A stretch of 64,000 nt of DNA, from NCBI GenBank assembly GCA_027186245.1, contig CP114481.1:40021501-40085500 (forward strand), written 5' to 3'. Origin of the DNA: Coriaria nepalensis (lineage: Eukaryota > Streptophyta > Magnoliopsida > Cucurbitales > Coriariaceae). A model generated the notes under the pieces. The model worked only from the letters and a program-made list of their open reading frames with translations, had not been told where the DNA came from and searched no databases. Within the stretch, counting starts at the first letter, position 1; every line of letters starts with the position of its first letter. The position numbers and the translations under genes were made by a program. Below, piece after piece: positions 1-11,073 of this stretch.

Positions 1-713
1 TAATTTTGCACTACAGCCACAACTTTTGCGCATAACTTGCAAATGATCATTGCAAGGAAAGTGTGCATTCGTTTAACCTTAAAATCATTTCAATGAGTCA
101 TTGCAAGTCAATAACTTATTTCAAAGCAAGTCGAACGAATTCGAGTTTTGCACTACAGACACAACTTTTGTGCATAACTTGCAAATGATCAGTGCAAGGA
201 AAGTGTGCATTCGTTTAACCTTAAAATCATTTCAATGAGTCATTGCAAGTCAATAACTTATTTCAAAGCAATTCGAACGAATTCTAGTTTTGCACTACAG
301 ACACAACTTTTGTGCATAACTTGCAAATGATCAGTGCAAAGAAAGTGTGCATTCGTTTAACCTTAAAATCATTTCAATGAGTCATTGCAAGTCAATAACT
401 TATTTCAAAGCAATTCGAACGAAATCTAGTTTTGCACTACAGACACAGCTTTTGTGCATAACTTGCAAATGATCATTGCAAGGAAAGTGTGCATTCGTTT
501 AACCTTAAAATCATTTCAATGAGTCATTGCAACTCAATAACTTATGTCAAAGCAAGTCGAACGAATTCTAGTTTTGCACTACAGACACAACTTTTGTGCA
601 TAACTTGCAAATGATCAGTGCAAGGAAAGTGTGCATTCGTTTAACCTTAAAATCATTTCAATGAGTCATTGCAAGTCAATAAATTATGTGAAAGCAAGTC
701 GAACGAATTCTAG

Positions 714-855
714 TTTTCTACTAAAAACGAAACTTTTGTGCATAACTTGCAAATGAGCAGTGCAAGGAAAGTGTGCATTCGTTTAACCTTAAAATCATTT
801 CAATGAGTCATTGCAAGTCAATAACTTATTTCAAAGCAATTCGAACGAATTCTAG
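714..855 (+). repeat. Subfamily exemplar: TTTTCTACTAAAAAC monomer
   Basis: The usual TTTTGCACTACAGACAC start is replaced by TTTTCTACTAAAAACGA, a cluster of substitutions within about 14 bp, while the rest of the unit is typical (here with GAGCAGTGC). Units of this type recur through the left three quarters, for example at 1707, 2700, 3835, 5112, 8803, 15334, 16469, 17888, 38621, 39757, 41035, 42313, 43165, 46289, 47425 and 47709. I found none to the right of 47709. Confidence 0.88.
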
Positions 856-996
856 TTTTGCACTACAGACACAACTTTTGTGCATAACTTGCAAATGATC
901 ATTGCAAGGAAAGTGTGCATTCGTTTAAATTAAAATCATTTCAAAGAGTCCTTTCAAGACAATAACTTATTTGAAAGCAAGTCGAACGAATTCTAA
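856..996 (+). repeat. 141-bp monomer
   Basis: GTTTAAATTAAAATC is one base shorter than GTTTAAAATTAAAATC; the next landmark comes 141 bp later. Confidence 0.92.
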
Positions 997-1989
997 TTTT
1001 GCACTACAGCCACAACTTTTGCGCATAACTTGCAAATGATCATTGCAAGGAAAGTGTGCATTCGTTTAACCTTAAAATCATTTCAATGAGTCATTGCAAG
1101 TCAATAACTTATTTCAAAGCAAGTCGAACGAATTCGAGTTTTGCACTACAGACACAACTTTTGTGCATAACTTGCAAATGATCAGTGCAAGGAAAGTGTG
1201 CATTCGTTTAACCTTAAAATCATTTCAATGAGTCATTGCAAGTCAATAACTTATTTCAAAGCAATTCGAACGAATTCTAGTTTTGCACTACAGACACAAC
1301 TTTTGTGCATAACTTGCAAATGATCAGTGCAAAGAAAGTGTGCATTCGTTTAACCTTAAAATCATTTCAATGAGTCATTGCAAGTCAATAACTTATTTCA
1401 AAGCAATTCGAACGAAATCTAGTTTTGCACTACAGACACAGCTTTTGTGCATAACTTGCAAATGATCATTGCAAGGAAAGTGTGCATTCGTTTAACCTTA
1501 AAATCATTTCAATGAGTCATTGCAACTCAATAACTTATGTCAAAGCAAGTCGAACGAATTCTAGTTTTGCACTACAGACACAACTTTTGTGCATAAATTG
1601 CAAATGATCAGTGCAAGGAAAGTGTGCATTCGTTTAACCTTAAAATCATTTCAATGAGTCATTGCAAGTCAATAATTTATGTGAAAGCAAGTCGAACGAA
1701 TTCTAGTTTTCTACTAAAAACAAAACTTTTGTGCATAACTTGCAAATGAGCAGTGCAAGGAAAGTGTGCATTCGTTTAACCTTAAAATCATTTCAATGAG
1801 TCATTGCAAGTCAATAACTTATTTCAAAGCAATTCGAACGAATTCTAGTTTTGCACTACAGACACAACTTTTGTGCATAACTTGCAAATGATCATTGCAA
1901 GGAAAGTGTGCATTCGTTTAAATTAAAATCATTTCAAAGAGTCCTTTCAAGACAATAACTTATTTGAAAGCAAGTCGAACGAATTCTAA
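997..1989 (+). repeat. 993-bp HOR, copy 2
   Basis: The same seven monomers in the same order as copy 1. I noticed about three substitutions against copy 1: CATAAATTGC in the fifth monomer, AATTTATG for AAATTATG, and AAAAACAAAAC for AAAAACGAAAC. The near-identity between copies, against clearly different neighbouring monomers within a copy, is the hallmark of recent HOR amplification. Confidence 0.95.
1849..1989 (+). repeat. 141-bp monomer
   Basis: Same 1-bp deletion (GTTTAAATTAAAATC) at the end of the second 993-bp HOR copy. Confidence 0.92.
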
Positions 1990-2982
1990 TTTTGCACTAC
2001 AGCCACAACTTTTGCGCATAACTTGCAAATGATCATTGCAAGGAAAGTGTGCATTCGTTTAACCTTAAAATCATTTCAATGAGTCATTGCAAGTCAATAA
2101 CTTATTTCAAAGCAAGTCGAACGAATTCGAGTTTTGCACTACAGACACAACTTTTGTGCATAACTTGCAAATGATCAGTGCAAGGAAAGTGTGCATTCGT
2201 TTAACCTTAAAATCATTTCAATGAGTCATTGCAAGTCAATAACTTATTTCAAAGCAATTCGAACGAATTCTAGTTTTGCACTACAGACACAACTTTTGTG
2301 CATAACTTGCAAATGATCAGTGCAAAGAAAGTGTGCATTCGTTTAACCTTAAAATCATTTCAATGAGTCATTGCAAGTCAATAACTTATTTCAAAGCAAT
2401 TCGAACGAAATCTAGTTTTGCACTACAGACACAGCTTTTGTGCATAACTTGCAAATGATCATTGCAAGGAAAGTGTGCATTCGTTTAACCTTAAAATCAT
2501 TTCAATGAGTCATTGCAACTCAATAACTTATGTCAAAGCAAGTCGAACGAATTCTAGTTTTGCACTACAGACACAACTTTTGTGCATAACTTGCAAATGA
2601 TCAGTGCAAGGAAAGTGTGCATTCGTTTAACCTTAAAATCATTTCAATGAGTCATTGCAAGTCAATAATTTATGTGAAAGCAAGTCGAACGAATTCTAGT
2701 TTTCTACTAAAAACAAAACTTTTGTGCATAACTTGCAAATGAGCAGTGCAAGGAAAGTGTGCATTCGTTTAACCTTAAAATCATTTCAATGAGTCATTGC
2801 AAGTCAATAACTTATTTCAAAGCAATTCGAACGAATTCTAGTTTTGCACTACAGACACAACTTTTGTGCATAATTTGCAAATGATCATTGCAAGGAAAGT
2901 GCGCATTCGTTTAAATTAAAATCATTTCAAAGAGTCCTTTCAAGTCAATAACTTATTTGGAAGCAAGTCGAACGAATTCTAA
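1990..2982 (+). repeat. 993-bp HOR, copy 3, with altered last monomer
   Basis: Monomers one to six match copies 1 and 2. The last, at 2842-2982, is a different version of the 141-bp type: CATAATTTGC, GTGCGCATTCG, TTTCAAGTC and TTTGGAAGC. That version, not the copy 1/2 version, ends the next HOR units at 3977-4117 and 5254-5394, so copy 3 is a hybrid of the 7-monomer HOR and its right-hand relatives. Confidence 0.92.
2842..2982 (+). repeat. 141-bp monomer, GTGCGCATTCG version
   Basis: Same deletion, with CATAATTTGC, GTGCGCATTCG and TTTGGAAGC. Confidence 0.92.
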
Positions 2983-4117
2983 TTTTGCACTACAGACACA
3001 ACTTTTGTGCATAACTTGCAAATGATCATTGCAAGGAAAGTGTGCATTCATTTAACCTTAAAATCATTTCAATGAGTCATTGCAAGTCAATAACTGATGT
3101 CAAAGCAAGTCGAACGAATTCTAGTTTTGCACCACAGACACAACTTTTGTGCATAACTTGCAATTGATCATTGCAAGGAAAGTGTGCATTCGTTTAACCT
3201 TAAAATCATTTCAATGAGTCATTGCAACTCAATAACTTATGTCAAAGCAAGTCAAACGAATTCTAGTTTTGCACTACAGACACAACTTTTGTGCATAACT
3301 TGCAAATGATCAGTGCAAAGAAAGTGTGCATTCGTTTAACCTTAAAATCATTTCAATGAGTCATTGCAAGTCAATAACTTATTTCAAAGCAATTCGAACG
3401 AATTCTAGTTTTGCACTACAGACACAACTTTTGTGCATAACTTGCAAATGATCAGTGCAAAGAAAGTGTGCATTCGTTTAACCTTAAAATCATTTCAATG
3501 AGTCATTGCAAGTCAATAACTTATTTCAAAGCAATTCGAACGAAATCTAGTTTTGCACTACAGACACAGCTTTTGTGCATAACTTGCAAATGATCATTGC
3601 AAGGAAAGTGTGCATTCGTTTAACCTTAAAATCATTTCAATGAGTCATTGCAACTCAATAACTTATGTCAAAGCAAGTCGAACGAATTCTAGTTTTGCAC
3701 TACAGACACAACTTTTGTGCATAACTTGCAAATGATCAGTGCAAGGAAAGTGTGCATTTGTTTAACCTTAAAATCATTTCAATGAGTCATTGCAAGTCAA
3801 TAATTTATGTGAAAGCAAGTCGAACGAATTCTAGTTTTCTACTAAAAACAAAACTTTTGTGCATAACTTGCAAATGAGCAGTGCAAGGAAAGTGTGCATT
3901 CGTTTAACCTTAAAATCATTTCAATGAGTCATTGCAAGTCAATAACTTATTTCAAAGCAATTCGAACGAATTCTAGTTTTGCACTACAGACACAACTTTT
4001 GTGCATAATTTGCAAATGATCATTGCAAGGAAAGTGCGCATTCGTTTAAATTAAAATCATTTCAAAGAGTCCTTTCAAGTCAATAACTTATTTGGAAGCA
4101 AGTCGAACGAATTCTAA
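2983..4117 (+). repeat. 1135-bp HOR relative (8 monomers)
   Basis: Eight monomers. The first two are new (CATTCATTTAACC with AACTGATGTC; then GCACCACAG with TTGCAATTGATC), followed by units like m3-m7 of the left HOR, including TTTTCTACTAAAAAC at 3835 and a 141-bp last unit. The unit equals seven monomers plus one, so the HOR length changed by a whole monomer. Confidence 0.9.
3977..4117 (+). repeat. 141-bp monomer, GTGCGCATTCG version
   Basis: Same deletion and companion variants; closes the 8-monomer unit. Confidence 0.92.
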
Positions 4118-5394
4118 TTTTGCACTACAGACACAACTTTTGTGCATAACTTGCAAATGATCATTGCAAGGAAAGTGTGCATTCGTTTAACCTTAAAATC
4201 ATTTCAATGAGTCATTGCAAGTCAATAATTGATGTCAAAGCAAGTCGAACGAATTCTAGTTTTGCACCACAGACACAACTTTTGTGCATAACTTGCAATT
4301 GATCATTGCAAGGAAAGTGTGCATTCGTTTAACCTTAAAATCATTTCAATGAGTCATTGCAAGTCAATAACTTATTTCAAAGCAAGTCGAACGAATTCGA
4401 GTTTTGCACTACAGACACAACTTTTGTGCATAACTTGCAAATGATCAGTGCAAGGAAAGTGTGCATTCGTTTAACCTTAAAATCATTTCAATGAGTCATT
4501 GCAAGTCAATAACTTATTTCAAAGCAATTCGAACGAATTCTAGTTTTGCACTACAGACGCAACTTTTGTGCATAACTTGCAAATGATCAGTGCAAAGAAA
4601 GTGTGCATTCGTTTAACCTTAAAATCATTTCAATGAGTCATTGCAAGTCAATAACTTATTTCAAAGCAATTCGAACGAATTCTAGTTTTGCACTACAGAC
4701 ACAACTTTTGTGCATAACTTGCAAATGATCATTGCAAGGAAAGTGTGCATTCGTTTAACCTTAAAATCCTTTCAATGAGTCATTGCAAGTCAATAACTTA
4801 TTTCAAAGCAATTCGAACGAAATCTAGTTTTGCACTACAGACACAGCTTTTGTGCATAACTTGCAAATGATCATTGCAAGGAAAGTGTGCATTCGTTTAA
4901 CCTTAAAATCATTTCAATGAGTCATTGCAACTCAATAACTTATGTCAAAGCAAGTCGAACGAATTCTAGTTTTGCACTACAGACACAACTTTTGTGCATA
5001 ACTTGCAAATGATCAGTGCAAGGAAAGTGTGCATTCGTTTAACCTTAAAATCATTTCAATGAGTCATTGCAAGTCAATAATTTATGTGAAAGCAAGTCGA
5101 ACGAATTCTAGTTTTCTACTAAAAACAAAACTTTTGTGCATAACTTGCAAATGAGCAGTGCAAGGAAAGTGTGCATTCGTTTAACCTTAAAATCATTTCA
5201 ATGAGTCATTGCAAGTCAATAACTTATTTCAAAGCAATTCGAACGAATTCTAGTTTTGCACTACAGACACAACTTTTGTGCATAATTTGCAAATGATCAT
5301 TGCAAGGAAAGTGCGCATTCGTTTAAATTAAAATCATTTCAAAGAGTCCTTTCAAGTCAATAACTTATTTGGAAGCAAGTCGAACGAATTCTAA
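4118..5394 (+). repeat. 1277-bp HOR relative (9 monomers)
   Basis: It begins with the same two units as the preceding HOR (AATTGATGTC; GCACCACAG/CAATTGATC), then an m1-like junction ending ATTCGAG at about 4402, GATCAGTGC units, a unit with AAATCCTTTC, then the ACACAGC, TTATGTGAAAGC, TTTTCTACTAAAAAC (5112) and 141-bp units. It is one monomer longer than the preceding HOR copy. Confidence 0.9.
5254..5394 (+). repeat. 141-bp monomer, GTGCGCATTCG version
   Basis: Same deletion and companion variants; closes the 9-monomer unit. Confidence 0.92.
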
Positions 5395-7240
5395 TTTTGC
5401 ACTACAGACACAACTTTTGTGCATAACTTGCAAATGATCATTGCAAGGAAAGTGTGCATTCGTTTAACCTTAAAATCATTTCAATGAGTCATTGCAAGTC
5501 AATAACTGATGTCAAAGCAAGTCGAACGAATTCTAGTTTTGCACCACAGACACAACTTTTGTGCATAACTTGCAATTTATCATTGCAAGGAAAGTGTGCA
5601 TTCGTTTAACCTTAAAATCATTTCAATGAGTCATTGCAACTCAATAACTTATGTCAAAGCAAGTCAAACGAATTCTAGTTTTGCACTACAGACACAACTT
5701 TTGTGCATAACTTGCAAATGATCAGTGTAAGGAAAGTGTGCATTCGTTTAACCTTAAAATCATTTCAATGAGTCATTGCAAGTCAATAACTTATTTCAAA
5801 GCAATTCGAACGAATTCTAGTTTTGCACTACAGACACAACTTTTGTGCATAACTTGCAAATGATCAGTGCAAAGAAAGTGTGCATTCGTTTAACCTTAAA
5901 ATCATTTCAATGAGTCATTGCAAGTCAATAACTTATTTCAAAGCAATTCGAACGAATTCTAGTTTTGCACTACAGACACAACTTTTGTGCATAACTTGCA
6001 AATGATCATTGCAAGGAAAGTGTGCATTCGTTTAACCTTAAAATCCTTTCAATGAGTCATTGCAAGTCAATAAGTTATTTCAAAGCAATTCGAACGAAAT
6101 CTAGTTTTGCACTACAGACACAGCTTTTGTGCATAACTTGCAAATGATCATTGCAAGGAAAGTGTGCATTCGTTTAACCTTAAAATCATTTCAATGAGTC
6201 ATTGCAACTCAATAACTTATGTCAAAGCAAGTCGAACGAATTCTAGTTTTGCACTACAGACACAACTTTTGTGCATAACTTGCAAATGATCAGTGCAAGG
6301 AAAGTGTGCATTCGTTTAACCTTAAAATCATTTCAATGAGTCATTGCAAGTCAATAACTTATTCCAAAGCAATTCGAACGAATTCTAGTTTTGCACCACA
6401 GACACAACTTTTGTGCATAACTTGCAATTGATCATTGCAAGGAAAGTGTGCATTCGTTTAACCTTAAAATCATTTCAATGAGTCATTGCAAGTCAATAAC
6501 TTATTTCAAAGCAAGTCGAACGAATTCGAGTTTTGCACTACAGACACAACTTTTGTGCATAACTTGCAAATGATCAGTGCAAGGAAAGTGTGCATTCGTT
6601 TAACCTTAAAATCATTTCAATGAGTCATTGCAAGTCAATAACTTATTTCAAAGCAATTCGAACGAATTCTAGTTTTGCACTACAGACACAACTTTTGTGC
6701 ATAACTTGCAAATGATCATTGCAAGGAAAGTGTGCATTCGTTTAACCTTAAAATCCTTTCAATGAGTCATTGCAAGTCAATAACTTATTTCAAAGCAATT
6801 CGAACGAAATCTAGTTTTGCACTACAGACACAACTTTTGTGCATAACTTGCAAATGATCATTGCAAGGAAAGTGTGCATTCGTTTAACCTTAAAATCCTT
6901 TCAATGAGTCATTGCAAGTCAATAACTTATTTCAAAGCAATTCGAACGAAATCTAGTTTTGCACTACAGACACAGCTTTTGTGCATAACTTGCAAATGAT
7001 CATTGCAAGGAAAGTGTGCATTCGTTTAACCTTAAAATCATTTCAATGAGTCATTGCAACTCAATAACTTATGTCAAAGCAAGTCGAACGAATTCTAGTT
7101 TTGCACTACAGACACAACTTTTGTGCATAACTTGCAAATGATCAGTGCAAGGAAAGTGTGCATTCGTTTAACCTTAAAATCATTTCAATGAGTCATTGCA
7201 AGTCAATAATTTATGTGAAAGCAAGTCGAACGAATTCTAG
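5395..7240 (+). repeat. Broken 13-monomer stretch of the left HOR family
   Basis: Monomers start every 142 bp from 5395 to 7099. The series starts like the preceding HOR, but at 6389 it restarts with a GCACCACAG/CAATTGATC unit before reaching the TTTTCTACTAAAAAC and 141-bp units, so the cycle was cut and rejoined. The units at 6673 and 6815 both carry AAATCCTTTC and GAAATCTAG and look like a single-monomer duplication. The stretch ends where a unit with ACAACCTTTGAGC appears at 7241. Confidence 0.88.
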
Positions 7241-7382
7241 TTTTGCACTACAGACACAACCTTTGAGCATAACTTGCAAATGATCATTGCGAGGAAAGTG
7301 TGCATTCGTTTAAAATTAAAATCATTTCAAAGAGTCCTTTCAAGTCAATAACTTATTTCAAAGCAAGTCGAACGAATTCTAA
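7241..7382 (+). repeat. Subfamily exemplar: AAAATTAAAATC / AAGAGTCCTTTC monomer
   Basis: This unit reads GTTTAAAATTAAAATC for GTTTAACCTTAAAATC and CAAAGAGTCCTTTC for CAATGAGTCATTGC, and is followed by CTAATTTTGC instead of CTAGTTTTGC. The three changes nearly always travel together across the window, and they abolish the ATGAGTCAT match. Exceptions such as 10364-10505 mark exchange points. Confidence 0.87.
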
Positions 7383-8660
7383 TTTTGCACCACAGACACA
7401 ACTTTTGTGCATAACTTGCAAATGATCATTGCAAGGAAATTGTGCTTTCGTTTAACCTTAAAATCATTTCAATGAGTCATTTCAAGTCAATAACTTATCT
7501 CAAAGCAAGTCGAATGAATTCCAGTTTTGCACTACAGACACAACTTTTGTGCATAACTTGCAAATGATCATTGTAAGGAAAGTGTGCAATCGTTTAACCA
7601 TAAAATCATTTCAATGAGTCATTTCAAGTCAATAACTTATGTCAAAGCAAGTCGAACGAATTCTAGTTTTGCACTACACAAACAACTTTTGTGCATAACT
7701 TGCAAATGATCATTGCAAGGAAAGTGTGCGTTCGTTTAACCTTAAAATCATTTCAATGAGTCATTGCAAGTCAATAACTTATTCCAAAGCAATTCGAATG
7801 AATTCCAGTTTTGCACTACTGACACAACTTTTGTGCATAACTTGCAAATGATCATTGTAAGGAAAGTGTGCATTCGTTTAACCTTAAAATCATTTGAATG
7901 AGTCATTTCAAGTCAATAACTTATGTCAAAGCAAGTCGAACGAATTCTAGTTTTGCACTACACGCACAACTTTTGTGCATAACATGCAAATGATCATTGC
8001 AAGGAAAGTGTGCATTCGTTTAACATTAAAATCATTTCAATGAGTCATTGCAAGTCAATAACTTTTGTCAAAGCAAGTCGAACGAATTCTGATTTTGCAC
8101 TACAGACACAACTTTTGTGCATAACTTGCAAATGATCATTGCAAGGAAAGTGTGCTTTCGTTTAACCTTAAAATCATTTCAATGAGTCCTTTCAAGTCAA
8201 TAACTTATGTCAAAGCAAGTCGAACGAATCCTAGTTTTCTACTAAAAACAAAACTTTTGTGCATAACTTGCAAATGATCATTGCAAGGAAAGTGTGCATT
8301 CGTTTAACCTTAAAATCATTTCAATGAGTCATTCCAAGTCAATAACTTATTCCAAAGCAATTCGAACGAATTCTAGTTTTGCACTACAGACACAACTTTT
8401 GAGCATAACTTGCAAATGATCATTGCGAGGAAAGTGTGCATTCGTTTAAAATTAAAATCATTTCAAAGAGTCCTTTCAAGTCAATAACTTATTTCAAAGC
8501 AAGTCGAACGAATTCTAATTTTGCACCACAGACACAACTTTTGTTCATAACTTGCAAATGATCATTGCAAGGAAAGTGTGCTTTCGTTTAACCTTAAAAT
8601 CATTTCAATGAGTCATTTCAAGTCAATAACTTATGTCAAAGCAAGTCGAACGAATTCTAG
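7241..8660 (+). repeat. Y-type block fragment (10 monomers)
   Basis: It starts with the ACAACCTTTGAGC, ATTGCGAGG unit that opens every Y block. It matches the start of the Y block at 13062 nearly base for base: CCACAGACAC/GGAAATTGTGC; CACAAACAAC; CTACTGACAC; CACGCACAAC with ACATGCAAAT; ATTCTGATTTT; GAATCCTAGTTTTCTAC; TTTGTTCATAAC. It carries a private AACTTTTGTC variant at about 8060 that is shared with the fragment at 9938-10505. Confidence 0.87.
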
Positions 8661-9937
8661 TTTTGCACTACAGACACAACTTTTGTGCATAACTTGCAAA
8701 TGATCAGTGCAAGGAAAGTGTGCATTCGTTTAACCTTAAAATCATTTCAATGAGTCATTGCAAGTCAATAATTTATGTGAAAGCAAGTCGAACGAATTCT
8801 AGTTTTCTACTAAAAACAAAACTTTTGTGCATAACTTGCAAATGAGCAGTGCAAGGAAAGTGTGCATTCGTTTAACCTTAAAATCATTTCAATGAGTCAT
8901 TGCAAGTCAATAACTTATTTCAAAGCAATTCGAACGAATTCTAGTTTTGCACTACAGACACAACTTTTGTGCATAATTTGCAAATGATCATTGCAAGGAA
9001 AGTGCGCATTCGTTTAAATTAAAATCATTTCAAAGAGTCCTTTCAAGTCAATAACTTATTTGGAAGCAAGTCGAACGAATTCTAATTTTGCACTACAGAC
9101 ACAACTTTTGTGCATAACTTGCAAATGATCATTGCAAGGAAAGTGTGCATTCGTTTAACCTTAAAATCATTTCAATGAGTCATTGCAAGTCAATAACTGA
9201 TGTCAAAGCAAGTCGAACGAATTCTAGTTTTGCACCACAGACACAACTTTTGTGCATAACTTGCCATTGATCATTGCAAGGAAAGTGTGCATTCGTTTAA
9301 CCTTAAAATCATTTCAATGAGTCATTGCAACTCAATAACTTATGTCAAAGCAAGTCAAACGAATTCTAGTTTTGCACTACAGACACAACTTTTGTGCATA
9401 ACTTGCAAATGATCAGTGTAAGGAAAGTGTGCATTCGTTTAACCTTAAAATCATTTCAATGAGTCATTGCAAGTCAATAACTTATTTCAAAGCAATTCGA
9501 ACGAATTCTAGTTTTGCACTACAGACACAACTTTTGTGCATAACTTGCAAATGATCAGTGCAAAGAAAGTGTGCATTCGTTTAACCTTAAAATCATTTCA
9601 ATGAGTCATTGCAAGTCAATAACTTATTTCAAAGCAATTCGAACGAATTCTAGTTTTGCACTACAGACACAACTTTTGTGCATAACTTGCAAATGATCAT
9701 TGCAAGGAAAGTGTGCATTCGTTTAACCTTAAAATCCTTTCAATGAGTCATTGCAAGTCAATAAGTTATTTCAAAGCAATTCGAACGAAATCTAGTTTTG
9801 CACTACAGACACAGCTTTTGTGCATAACTTGCAAATGATCATTGCAAGGAAAGTGTGCATTCGTTTAACCTTAAAATCATTTCAATGAGTCATTGCAACT
9901 CAATAACTTATGTCAAAGCAAGTCGAACGAATTCTAG
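8661..9937 (+). repeat. Z-type block fragment (9 monomers, one of 141 bp)
   Basis: Unit order: GATCAGTGC with TTATGTGAAAGC; TTTTCTACTAAAAAC (8803); the 141-bp GTGCGCATTCG unit (8945-9085); AACTGATGTC; GCACCACAG; CAAGTCAAACG; GATCAGTGTAAGG; a TGCAAAGAAAG unit; AAATCCTTTC with AATAAGTTATTTC. The series parallels 2842 onward on the left and the Z blocks at 15192, 23141 and 32516, so it links the left HOR family with the macro-cycle. Confidence 0.86.
8945..9085 (+). repeat. 141-bp monomer, GTGCGCATTCG version
   Basis: Same deletion, inside the Z-type fragment. Confidence 0.92.
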
Positions 9938-10505
9938 TTTTGCACTACACGCACAACTTTTGTGCATAACATGCAAATGATCATTGCAAGGAAAGTGTGC
10001 ATTCGTTTAACATTAAAATCATTTCAATGAGTCATTGCAAGTCAATAACTTTTGTCAAAGCAAGTCGAACGAATTCTGATTTTGCACTACAGACACAACT
10101 TTTGTGCATAACTTGCAAATGATCATTGCAAGGAAAGTGTGCTTTCGTTTAACCTTAAAATCATTTCAATGAGTCCTTTCAAGTCAATAACTTATGTCAA
10201 AGCAAGTCGAACGAATCCTAGTTTTCTACTAAAAACAAAACTTTTGTGCATAACTTGCAAATGATCATTGCAAGGAAAGTGTGCATTCGTTTAACCTTAA
10301 AATCATTTCAATGAGTCATTCCAAGTCAATAACTTATTCCAAAGCAATTCGAACGAATTCTAGTTTTGCACTACAGACACAACTTTTGAGCATAACTTGC
10401 AAATGATCATTGCGAGGAAAGTGTGCATTCGTTTAAAATTAAAATCATTTCAAAGAGTCCTTGCAAGTCAATAACTTATTTCAAAGCAATTCGAACGAAT
10501 TCTAG
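9938..10505 (+). repeat. Second copy of Y fragment ending in a chimeric monomer
   Basis: Four units repeat 7951-8518 at an offset of 1,987 bp (14 monomers minus the 1-bp deletion of the 141-bp unit between), sharing CACGCACAAC, ACATGCAAAT and the private AACTTTTGTC variant. The last unit, 10364-10505, begins as the AAAATTAAAATC/AAGAGTCC type but finishes as the ordinary type (TTGCAAGTC, CAATTCG, ATTCTAG), so a junction lies near 10460. Confidence 0.87.
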
Positions 10506-11073
10506 TTTTGCACTGCAGACACAACTTTTGTGCATAACTTGCAAATGATCAGTGCAAAGAAAGTGTGCATTCGTTTAACCTTAAAATCATTTCAATGAGT
10601 CATTGCAAGTCAATAACTTATTTCAAAGCAATTCGAACGAATTCTAGTTTTGCACTACAGACACAACTTTTGTGCATAACTTGCAAATGATCATTGCAAG
10701 GAAAGTGTGCATTCGTTTAACCTTAAAATCCTTTCAATGAGTCATTGCAAGTCAATAACTTATTTCAAAGCAATTCGAACGAAATCTAGTTTTGCAATAC
10801 AGACACAGCTTTTGTGCATAACTTGCAAATGATCATTGCAAGGAAAGTGTGCATTCGTTTAACCTTAAAATCATTTCAATGAGTCATTGCAACTCAATAA
10901 CTTATGTCAAAGCAAGTCGAACGAATTCTAGTTTTGCACTACAGACACAACTTTTGTGCATAACTTGCAAATGATCAGTGCAAGGAAAGTGTGCATTCGT
11001 TTAACCTTAAAATCATTTCAATGAGTCATTGCAAGTCAATAACTTATTCCAAAGCAATTCGAACGAATTCTAG
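10506..11073 (+). repeat. Z-tail fragment (4 monomers)
   Basis: Four units: GCACTGCAG with TGCAAAGAAAG; AAATCCTTTC with GAAATCTAG; ACACAGC with TTGCAACTC; GATCAGTGC with TTATTCCAAAGC. The same four-unit series closes the Z blocks before X blocks at 25128 and 33935. Confidence 0.86.

Larger units (their letters stand above)
4..996 (+). repeat. 993-bp HOR, copy 1 (7 monomers)
   Basis: Monomers start at 4, 146, 288, 430, 572, 714 and 856. They differ by diagnostic variants: m1 has CAGCCAC and TTTTGCGCAT and ends ATTCGAG; m2 has GATCAGTGC; m3 has TGCAAAGAAAG and lost EcoRI (GAAATCTAG); m4 has ACACAGC and TTGCAACTCAATAAC; m5 has TTATGTGAAAGC; m6 begins TTTTCTACTAAAAAC and has GAGCAGTGC; m7 is 141 bp with GTTTAAATTAAAATC, AAGAGTCCTTTC and a following CTAATTTT. 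The same series repeats immediately downstream, which defines the HOR. Confidence 0.95.
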
